Source: JBPCIX01 sp051005875 (GTDB taxonomy: Bacteria; Actinomycetota; CADDZG01; JAHWKV01). Taken from it: a stretch of DNA of 21,273 nucleotides. Where the stretch lies: NCBI GenBank assembly GCA_051005875.1, contig JBPCIX010000045.1, positions 1 through 21,273 of the forward strand. The letters run 5' to 3'. Below the pieces are notes generated by a model. The model was not told the origin of the DNA and ran no database searches. It saw nothing but the letters and a program-made list of their open reading frames with translations. The position numbers and the translations under genes are program-made. Below are positions 15,681 through 21,273 of the stretch, one piece after another; the first letter of the stretch is position 1; each line of letters opens with the position of its first letter.

Positions 15681-16255
15681 GGGCCGTCGCTGGTGGGCGA
15701 CTGCGAGGTTCCTGCGCCAGAGGGGCGACAGCCTGGGGAGTGGTTGCGGTTCTAGTGATCGCGTCGGGCTGCACCTCAGGTTATGTGGTTCCGAGCGGAC
15801 TGGAGAGTGATGGCGATTTCTCCAGGTTTAATCCCTCCGGACCAGGCGTTGCTTGCCGCTTGCTGGCGGCCGAAGAAGTTGAACTGGCTTTGAACAGCAA
15901 AGTCGGGAACGCTCTTACTGTCGGAATTAGGCCGATTCTTTCGGGAATGGAGATGTGCTTTGTCAATGCCTCAACGAATGAAACAGTCTCCTGGGGTACG
16001 CTTTCGAATGCGGCCGCCGGACGTTTTTCCGATTACGAGCGTATCAACAAACGATACGTCGAAACCTTAGACCTGGAAGGACATCGGGCCCTTTGGGACG
16101 GGGAACTGAGAATTCTTTTGGTCCTTAAACAAAGAAAGGCCTTTGCCGTTCAGATGGCGGGCGAAGGCAGGGATCTCGGCAAGGCGGTTAAAGCCCAGGA
16201 ATATAGAAAAGAAACGGCTAAGCTCCTGGCAGTTAGGGCCCTAAGGCGACTGTAA
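15677..16255 (+). CDS. Small lipoprotein, DUF3558-like
   Basis: 192 aa. An N-terminal signal peptide ends in a lipobox VIASGC with the acceptor C32, so it should be lipid-anchored on the outer face of the membrane. The mature part has two cysteines (ACRLL and EMCFV) spaced as in DUF3558-type actinobacterial lipoproteins, then GHRALWDGELRILLVLKQRKAFAVQ, a strand pair shared with the next gene. No enzymatic motif is seen. The GTG start overlaps the ftsH TGA (GTGA), indicating translational coupling, so the protein is made together with the protease and may be a partner, substrate or unrelated passenger. Confidence 0.75.
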   Translation: MRAVAGGRLRGSCARGATAWGVVAVLVIASGCTSGYVVPSGLESDGDFSRFNPSGPGVACRLLAAEEVELALNSKVGNALTVGIRPILSGMEMCFVNASTNETVSWGTLSNAAAGRFSDYERINKRYVETLDLEGHRALWDGELRILLVLKQRKAFAVQMAGEGRDLGKAVKAQEYRKETAKLLAVRALRRL

Positions 16256-16358
16256 CTGTGTTGAGCCGAATGACGCCCAGGGATCGGCCCCTGGCCATTT
16301 CAAAGCCATGTCGAGTTGCTGGCACGTGAGCACTAACGTTTGCGTGGTTTTGGGGCGC

Positions 16359-16916
16359 GTGAGGTGCCGCCAAACATCCCGAAGGTTGGTGGTCATGGCA
16401 CTAGGCTGTCTGTTGACGGTGGTTGCCGCCTGTTCAAATCCGGGGGGGGCCAAGCCTAGAGATTCCGTTGGTTCCAGCTACTATTCCTCAGCCTCTGCAG
16501 TTTGCGCACTTCTAGAAGGCAGGGACCTGGAGACCATTCTCGGGCATCAATATTTGGATGGAGTCGGTGACTTTAATCCGGACACGCAATTTCTGACCGG
16601 AGTAAACGCCTGCAGCTACGGCAGAGCGGACAACCCGAGACGGAAGATCTACCTTGGGGTGGTTTACGCATATTCCGACCAGATATTTGGGCAAACAAGT
16701 AGTTTTTTGCATCGGGCCTTTCCTCAACCAGGAAAGATAGTGACCGTTAAAGGCATTGGTAAGAAGGCATTTTGGTGGGACGACTTAAACCTGCTTTTTG
16801 TATTGACGGAGGGGAAGATGATCGCCCTGAAAGGTCAGGCGGACCTAGAACCTGCGCGAGATAGATTGATAAGGGTACGAAGGCTGGCAGAAAAAGCCGT
16901 GGCTCGGCTGCGCTGA
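16359..16916 (+). CDS. Second small lipoprotein, related to the preceding gene
   Basis: About 185 aa. The signal peptide MRCRQTSRRLVVMALGCLL ends in the lipobox VVAAC (C25). The mature domain parallels the preceding lipoprotein: a first cysteine in AVCALLEGRD, a second in NACSYG, then GIGKKAFWWDDLNLLFVLTEGK matching the GHRALW...LLVLKQRK segment of its neighbour, and a basic C-terminal helix. This suggests diverged tandem duplicates of a DUF3558-like fold. The start is uncertain: the frame is open from an ATG at 16308, and GTG at 16359 is chosen because it gives a normal lipoprotein signal peptide. No clear ribosome site is visible. Last gene of the RCC1-ftsH operon. Confidence 0.7.
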   Translation: MRCRQTSRRLVVMALGCLLTVVAACSNPGGAKPRDSVGSSYYSSASAVCALLEGRDLETILGHQYLDGVGDFNPDTQFLTGVNACSYGRADNPRRKIYLGVVYAYSDQIFGQTSSFLHRAFPQPGKIVTVKGIGKKAFWWDDLNLLFVLTEGKMIALKGQADLEPARDRLIRVRRLAEKAVARLR

Positions 16917-16929
16917 CCTGAATCTAGGG

Positions 16930-17097
16930 TTACTTCAGGCCGGTGGAGTACCCAACCAGTTGTCTGGCCGATTGATTACTCGGGTCTATCCTCAGTGCCC
17001 GACGGACTGCGGCTTGGCCTTCAGGCTCGGTCCTCACTGAGGGAAAATTGTTGCCATGCAATTCCACCCTCAGGGCGGCGAATCTGTGGATCTCCAT
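16930..17097 (-). pseudogene. Decayed C-terminal TPR copy of the neighbouring O-antigen-ligase-like gene
   Basis: A 55-codon minus-strand frame ends in TAA at 16932-16930 and encodes AAVRRALRIDPSNQSARQL, which aligns without gaps to VAVRHALKIDPTSQPARDL at the end of the 700-aa gene beside it. The ungapped match runs about 37 residues, with about 15 identities. Upstream of the ATG at 17097 the frame is closed by stops and the homology fades. It therefore looks like the surviving 3' end of a tandem duplicate rather than an independent gene, although a free single-TPR peptide cannot be excluded. The rest of 16917-17172 is empty. Confidence 0.65.
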
Positions 17098-17172
17098 CTA
17101 AAGCGTATGAAACGATTAATGAGAATTGCCCTTGAACGGTTGAGATGAGCTGGCTAGGACAGTAGCGGCCAG

Positions 17173-19275
17173 TTATGTGGCTCCGGGTTTTTGTTCCAAG
17201 TCTGCGAGGAGGTCTCGCGCGGGTTGGCTGGTTGGGTCGATTTTCAGCGCATGTCGGACAGCGACCTTGGCTTTTTCAATTCTTCCCAAGCTCAAGTAGT
17301 TTTGCCCCAGGTTCATCCAGTGGCCTATATCCTTTGGGCGCATCCGAGTTACGAATATTAACTGCTCCACAGCTTTTGCGCGGTGGCTGGGTTCTCCGGT
17401 GGATTCTGCCCAAAGGTCCAAGAACCTTGCATATTGATTATGCACCGCCCAGTCCGTAGGATCCATGGCCACGACCCTTCGCCACACGGCATCGGCGACG
17501 GCGAAATGCCCTTTGTCGAGCTTTGAAAGCTCAGTATGGGTAGATGCTGCGGCTACGCTGGCAAGGGGGTCACCCGGCTTGACTTGTAATGCTCTCTCGT
17601 AGCCGTCAATGGCCCTCAAGAGTTGGCGCTTCTTGTCTCCCAACTTCTGGCTAGACCTCTCCGCCTGTTGTGCAAAGTCTGCGGCCAGCGTCAAGTAGTT
17701 GCCCTCCAGCGGGTTTAATGTTGTGGCTCGGCTGGCGTCAGTTGTTGCAGCTTGCGTTCGGCCCCTCCGTAGTTTTGCTTCAGCACTTTTCGCGTATACA
17801 TCAGCGATCATTGGTCGCAGCCCAGTTAACAATAATGCGGCGCTGGCGACGCCGGCTGCAGCATAGAGCCACATCGGACTACTTTCTCCATCGGCTACTG
17901 CCCGTGCGGAACTGGTTTGCACCCTAGGGCGATTTTTGGTGCGCTTTGCTATCCACTTGGGTTGCTTTGCGGATTGCAGACTTTTTCGTGACTTAAGCAG
18001 CAGCGGGTCTGCCAGAACCGCGACCCCCCCCAAGGCAATCCAACCCATTACCGCTACGGGGGGTACGTCGATCGAGAAGAAACCCTGCGAGAGATAGGCC
18101 ACCAAGGATCCAAGGAAAGCGACCAACAGAAGCCTCTCTGGCTCCTCGGCGTGTCGAGACCTCCTATGGCCGTAGAAGACGGCCAATCCAACAAGGCCCA
18201 GGTACGCGGAAAGCCCGATGATTCCTGAGCTTGCTGCATACTCAAAGTAGATGTTGTGAGGCTTATCGGTGATGGTCAGGCCCAATTCCGCTCCGTCCGC
18301 TGGAAGCCTGTACTTGGTGTATTCGCGGTAATACGTGTCTGGGCCCGCGCCGACGATAGGGTGGTCAACAAAAATATTCCACGCGGCAGCCCAATACCAG
18401 GTACGGTCCCTTAGGGTTTTGGAGTCGAAGACTTGAGCTTTGGCCACAAAGCCCGGGGGTTTATCCGAACCCGGATGCCAAAGGGCAAGAGCGAGCAGGA
18501 GAGCCACCAGCAGGGCACCCGTGACCGCCGAAATTTTCAACCACTTTGGCAGCCGGTCCCGGTACGCAAATGCCATAGTCGCAAGTCCAAGCGTGGCGGC
18601 AACAATCCCACCGCGGGCCTGAGCAAACCAGACTGCGGCAAGGTTGGCTACGAAGGCTACTTGAAGAAACCTCCTCAACAAGACCTGCTTCGTCGTTAGC
18701 GCCATATAAAGCACAAGCGGGACGCAGATTCCCAGGTAGCCCCCAGAGAAGTTCGAGTTGCCCATGGTGCCTATGGGTTTGGCGCCTTTGGATGCCCAGG
18801 GCAGCCAATCTGTGCCGGAGGCCTGAATGAGGACGTACACACTGGTCAAGATGGATCCTGCGGTAAGGGCGCGGACTATCCGGCGCAGCCCCTCGGGGCG
18901 CTCCCAGTGCAGCCCCACAATGACCAGCATGATGGCCGCATACAGCACGAAGGGGACAACGCCCCCATAGCGCCCATAGACGCCCAGGATGGAAACCTTG
19001 GGGGCATGCGAGAAGACCGCCGCTAATGCGTACGCTCCCAAGAACGCCAGGGCGGCATAGCCTAGGCGGAACTTGGGCAGCCATTTTCCACGGGTGAGGC
19101 ACAAGGTGGACCAAATCCAAAGCGAGGTAATGCCCAGAACCCAAAGAACCGTCAGCTTGGTGAGGTTGAATGTGTCCTTGCTGGCCAAATTGAAGGCCAG
19201 GGGCCCCACCAATACGGTCGCCACAAGGACGCTCCGCCCGTAGACCTCGAATTTGTCTAGGACCCACTCCCTCAT
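17173..19275 (-). CDS. O-antigen ligase/polymerase-like membrane protein with C-terminal TPR domain
   Basis: 700 aa. The N-terminal ~430 residues contain many hydrophobic helices. The Wzy_C/WaaL-type region is clear: RDRTWYWAAAWNIFVDHPIVG, then GPDTYYREYTKYR and DKPHNIYFEYAASSGIIGL. These proteins join or polymerise lipid-linked glycans at the outer face of the membrane. After a basic linker and one more membrane segment (about 470-490), residues ~495-690 are TPR repeats (LNPLEGNYLTLAADF, VKPGDPLASVAAASTH, MDPTDWAVHNQYARF, IDPTSQPARDLL), a fusion common in bacterial O-antigen ligase family proteins. The ATG at 19275 has GGAAG 5 bases upstream. No glycosyltransferase genes lie nearby, so the glycan substrate is unknown. 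A decayed copy of its last TPR lies just downstream. Confidence 0.88.
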   Translation of the reverse strand: MREWVLDKFEVYGRSVLVATVLVGPLAFNLASKDTFNLTKLTVLWVLGITSLWIWSTLCLTRGKWLPKFRLGYAALAFLGAYALAAVFSHAPKVSILGVYGRYGGVVPFVLYAAIMLVIVGLHWERPEGLRRIVRALTAGSILTSVYVLIQASGTDWLPWASKGAKPIGTMGNSNFSGGYLGICVPLVLYMALTTKQVLLRRFLQVAFVANLAAVWFAQARGGIVAATLGLATMAFAYRDRLPKWLKISAVTGALLVALLLALALWHPGSDKPPGFVAKAQVFDSKTLRDRTWYWAAAWNIFVDHPIVGAGPDTYYREYTKYRLPADGAELGLTITDKPHNIYFEYAASSGIIGLSAYLGLVGLAVFYGHRRSRHAEEPERLLLVAFLGSLVAYLSQGFFSIDVPPVAVMGWIALGGVAVLADPLLLKSRKSLQSAKQPKWIAKRTKNRPRVQTSSARAVADGESSPMWLYAAAGVASAALLLTGLRPMIADVYAKSAEAKLRRGRTQAATTDASRATTLNPLEGNYLTLAADFAQQAERSSQKLGDKKRQLLRAIDGYERALQVKPGDPLASVAAASTHTELSKLDKGHFAVADAVWRRVVAMDPTDWAVHNQYARFLDLWAESTGEPSHRAKAVEQLIFVTRMRPKDIGHWMNLGQNYLSLGRIEKAKVAVRHALKIDPTSQPARDLLADLEQKPGAT

Positions 19276-19412
19276 GGCAGTCTTCCGGGTTGTTCGTCAG
19301 CGCAAAGAATCACTAACGTTATCGCAGAAACAGTCCAGAACCATCCGTAGAAACTACCTGTTTCGGTCTGGTTTTCAGGCCTCAGCGGTATACCTCACCC
19401 CTTGGGTGCGGA

Positions 19413-19481
19413 TTTCGCACCAAAATGGGCCACCCATTTCACGGGAAATGGGCCACTCGTTTCGCACCAAATGGGCCACCC
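19413..19481. repeat. Three AAATGGGCCAC motifs at exact 23-bp period, possible transposon end
   Basis: AAATGGGCCAC occurs at 19423-19433, 19446-19456 and 19469-19479, each 23 bp apart. The first and third copies are also preceded by TTTCGCACC. CCCATTTC (19433-19440) and GAAATGGG (19445-19452) form an inverted repeat between copies 1 and 2. Multiple short terminal repeats containing GTGGCCCATTT-type sequence are a feature I associate with IS21-family ends, but no transposase is in the window. It may be a relic end. Nothing else is recognisable in 19276-19496. Confidence 0.6.
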
Positions 19482-19496
19482 CCTGAGGAGCATTGG

Positions 19497-20072
19497 TTAA
19501 GGGCAGGCCCAGTGCTTGGCCTCTTTGGAAAAGAACTGTTCGAGCGGCACTCCCTGGCCTCCCACTAGAAGTTTTCGGTGGGGGCCAAAGGTTTTTTCGA
19601 AGGTGGTCAGGCCTGGCAGGGACTGCTTTTGGCGGCTACTTTTTACTTCTATGGCGGTGACTTGGCCTCTGCAGCGCACAACGTAGTCGACCTCTTTGTT
19701 CCTGTCGCGCCAATAGAGCAGTTCTGAATCCGCTCCCAGTCCGTTTGCAAGGTGGGCTCCTACGGCGGTTTCGAGCAAACGGCCCCAAAACTGAAGGTCT
19801 TTTCGAGATTCATGAAAGGACCACCTGCAACTGGCGCTTACAAGAGCCGTATTGAGCGCAATCAGTTTCGGGCTGGAGCCTCGCTGCCTGACGCGTGACC
19901 CGGAAAACTTTTGAAGGCCGGTGATCAGCCCGGCGCCCGCAAGAAGCTCGACATAATGCGCGAGCGTCGTGGTGTTGCCGGCATCTTGCAGCTGTCCGAC
20001 CATTTTTTGATACGAAAGGATCTGCCCGGAATAGTCACACGCCAATCTAAAGAGACAGCAGGCTGCGCTCAA
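19497..20072 (-). pseudogene. 5'-truncated DUF4143 ATPase (C-terminal domain only)
   Basis: 191 codons match the C-terminal half of the AAA_14/DUF4143 ATPase family: FRLACDYSGQILSYQKMVGQ (winged-helix start of DUF4143), TTTLAHYVELLAGAGLI, SPKLIALNTAL, and the nuclease-like LLYWRDRNKEVDYVV with AIEVKSS. Full-length members have about 200 more N-terminal residues with a P-loop; here the homology begins almost at the first codon and no P-loop is encoded upstream, where the second toxin-antitoxin module now lies. The only start is a TTG at 20072. The C terminus (VGGQGVPLEQFFSKEAKHW) looks complete. The best reading is a gene whose 5' part was replaced by rearrangement; expression of the remnant as a small DNA-binding or nuclease-like protein is possible but unsupported. 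Confidence 0.7.
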
Positions 20073-20101
20073 ATTCCATTTTTACAGTTTACTCAATACG
20101 C

Positions 20102-20117
20102 TGAGTAAATTTACTCA
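20102..20117. promoter_or_regulatory. 16-bp perfect palindrome with an extra half-site
   Basis: TGAGTAAATTTACTCA is a perfect palindrome, and a third TTTACTCA half-site lies at 20088-20095, inverted relative to the left arm. The cluster sits between the DUF4143 remnant and the second antitoxin gene, where a promoter of the lost 5' end or a further operator would be expected. Confidence 0.55.
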
Positions 20118-20133
20118 ATTCCGTAGGTGGTTG

Positions 20134-20162
20134 ATGTACATGAATAACGATAGTATGTACAT
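20134..20162 (+). promoter_or_regulatory. Operator/promoter of the second toxin-antitoxin operon
   Basis: Two ATGTACAT palindromes (20134-20141 and 20155-20162) are 21 bp apart centre to centre, two helical turns, so two RHH dimers could bind the same face of the DNA. TAGTAT at 20151-20156 ends 6 bases before the antitoxin ATG, and no ribosome site precedes that ATG, suggesting a leaderless transcript. The second palindrome overlaps this -10 box, as expected for autorepression. Confidence 0.65.
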
Positions 20163-20390
20163 ATGAAGCGTCGCACAACAATTGAAATTGAAGAGGATCT
20201 GCTGGAGCGTGCCCGGAAAGCCCTCGGGTTCCAAACGACCAGGGGCACAGTTGAGGAGGCTCTTCGGCGGGCCGCGGATTCCGCTGAGGCGAGCCAAGCC
20301 GAGCAATTGGAGAAACAGGTAGCGCTCCTTGGGAAACTCGGCGAACTGGTTGACCTGGACGTATTAAAGTCGGACGAGATGTGGCGGTAG
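20163..20390 (+). CDS. vapB: VapB-type ribbon-helix-helix antitoxin
   Basis: 75 aa. MKRRTTIEIEEDLLERARKA followed by TTRGTVEEALRRAA is the standard VapB/RHH DNA-binding fold, and the C-terminal part (LGKLGELVDLDVLKSDEMWR) with its terminal Trp-Arg is the usual toxin-wrapping segment. It differs in sequence and subfamily from the antitoxin at 6643. The ATG at 20163 is preceded by paired palindromes rather than a ribosome site. The gene overlaps the toxin start by 10 bases. Confidence 0.88.
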   Translation: MKRRTTIEIEEDLLERARKALGFQTTRGTVEEALRRAADSAEASQAEQLEKQVALLGKLGELVDLDVLKSDEMWR

Positions 20391-20776
20391 GGTGGATTGT
20401 CGACAAGAGCGCAGCTGTCCGCTCGAATGAGCCGGATGTGGCGGCCGGGTTGAGCCGCCTCGGTGAACCGTTATTCATCTGCGATGTTGGGATGCTCGAG
20501 CAACTCTTCTCCGCCCGGTCAGCAGCCAGCTACGACCTGCTTCATCAAACTCTCCGGGCCAATTTTTCATCCATTGAATCGCCAGCTGATTTGCTCACCC
20601 GCGCCATAGCGCTTCAACGAGACCTCGCTCATCATCATGGGATGTGGCACCGCATACCGGTCCCCGACCTTCTGATCGCCGAAACCGCCTTGCATCACAA
20701 TCTCGGGGTGGTCCATGTAGATGCAGACTTCGAAAAGATTGCCAAAGTGCGACCCCTGGAGACCGTGTCCTTGTGA
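20381..20776 (+). CDS. vapC: VapC-type PIN-domain ribonuclease toxin
   Basis: 131 aa. The PIN active-site acids are D8 (GWIVDKSA), E40 (MLEQLFSAR), D96 (PVPDLLIAETAL) and D114 (VHVDADFEKIA). It belongs to a different PIN subfamily from the toxin at 6873, whose corresponding segments share little beyond the catalytic acids. It is expected to cleave RNA and stop growth when freed from VapB. The GTG start lies inside the last codons of vapB. The following 138 bp are non-coding and lead to the conserved leader of the second MNT gene. Confidence 0.88.
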   Translation: MAVGWIVDKSAAVRSNEPDVAAGLSRLGEPLFICDVGMLEQLFSARSAASYDLLHQTLRANFSSIESPADLLTRAIALQRDLAHHHGMWHRIPVPDLLIAETALHHNLGVVHVDADFEKIAKVRPLETVSL

Positions 20777-20914
20777 AGGTGGACTTCCCGCTGAAATGGC
20801 GACGTTTCAGCACATGGACTGCCGCCCTACCCTCCCTCTCCCGGTTGACGAACGGGGCCGCAAGTTGTTGACTCATAAGTCATCTCACGGGGCCGCGGAT
20901 GCGAGAATAGGTTT

Positions 20915-21273
20915 ATGAGCGCTTTGGAAACCGCCGGGGGGAGCGACCCCGTCGGGCGTACGGGGTTGAATGATCTGCTTGAGGCCTCCGCAGACCGTTG
21001 GAGGGGGAGGCCGACGTCTTAGTCGCTTATCTTTTTGGCTCGCGTTCCAGAGGCGCGTGGGGACCTCTCTCCGACGTTGACGTTGCGGTCCTATTGCGAC
21101 CAGATTCAGATCCGTGGGACCGGCGGCTTGAATTGCTCGGCCTTGTATCTCAAATCGTAGGGTCCGAAAAAGCCGACCTGGTCATATTGAATGAGGCGTC
21201 GGTCGACCTGGGTTATCGCGTTTTGAGGGACGGCGTCATCTTGGTGTCAAAAGACGAGAGGGCTCGAATCAAC
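20915..21273 (+). pseudogene. Second MNT-type nucleotidyltransferase, frameshifted, cut by the window edge
   Basis: The ATG and first residues (MSAL...LNDLLEA) match the MNT gene at 7328, but the frame meets TAG after 35 codons. From about 21006 a shifted frame continues open to the window edge with EADVLVAYLFGSRSRGAWGP, SDVDVAVLL and SEKADLVILNEASVDLGYRV, the complete nucleotidyltransferase signature. Adding one G to the run at 21003-21007 restores a continuous protein with exactly the spacing of the first copy. About 70 of 88 aligned residues are identical to that copy. The lesion may be a real pseudogene mutation, a slippage switch or a base-calling error in a homopolymer. The gene follows vapBC as its paralog follows the first RHH-PIN pair. 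Confidence 0.8.

Noticed and set aside
16930..17097. Considered as an independent small protein gene
   Set aside because: No ribosome site, and stops close the frame just upstream. The strong ungapped match to the end of the adjacent ligase gene favours a duplicate remnant.
18461..19267. 268-codon minus-strand frame overlapping the ligase gene
   Set aside because: Out-of-frame shadow of the membrane domain; rich in Gly, Arg and His and without hydrophobic segments or motifs.
19423..19479. Phased repeats considered as a CRISPR array
   Set aside because: The repeat is only 11 bp and the period 23 bp, too short for CRISPR repeats and spacers; the intervening segments resemble each other, and no cas genes are present.

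Overview
The window is roughly 60% GC by eye and uses many GTG and TTG starts. It contains NTPase/TPR/LuxR (LAL-type) regulators, lipoproteins of DUF3558-like form, VapBC toxin-antitoxin pairs and at least one apparently leaderless gene. Together these suggest an uncultured member of the Actinomycetota. That placement is an inference; no rRNA or tRNA gene is visible to fix it.

Left part (1-9001): a minus-strand SRPBCC-fold gene, with the first codons of another gene at the left edge. Facing it is a cluster of three related LuxR-type regulators with different amounts of N-terminal domain: about 504 aa (TPR + HTH), 937 aa (NTPase + TPR + HTH) and 311 aa (short TPR + HTH). Between the first two lies a class I SAM methyltransferase preceded by a possible 55-aa overlapping ORF. 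Between the second and third lies a compact module of ribbon-helix-helix antitoxin, PIN toxin and a stand-alone MNT nucleotidyltransferase. A 20-bp exact direct repeat flanks the antitoxin-toxin pair.

Middle part (9193-16916): a small secreted protein of unknown family ends at a perfect 16-bp-stem hairpin. After it comes a tight operon: a large exported RCC1-repeat / Calx-beta protein with a C-terminal membrane anchor, an FtsH-type AAA+ zinc protease starting 2 bp later, and two small lipoproteins. The spacing implies co-expression and perhaps a shared envelope function; no such complex is known to me.

Right part (16930-21273): on the minus strand, an O-antigen-ligase-like membrane protein with a C-terminal TPR domain, followed by a decayed copy of its own last TPR. 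Beyond it lie three AAATGGGCCAC motifs at an exact 23-bp period (possibly a leftover transposon end), a 5'-truncated DUF4143 ATPase fragment, and a second RHH-PIN-MNT module. This second VapBC pair looks unrelated in subfamily to the first, but its MNT gene is about 80% identical to the first MNT gene over 88 residues and shares its leader. It carries an apparent one-base frameshift and runs off the right edge.

The most notable observations are the recurrent RHH-PIN-MNT architecture and the RCC1/Calx-beta-FtsH-lipoprotein operon. The DUF4143 fragment, TPR fragment, direct repeats and truncated regulators all suggest a region shaped by recombination.
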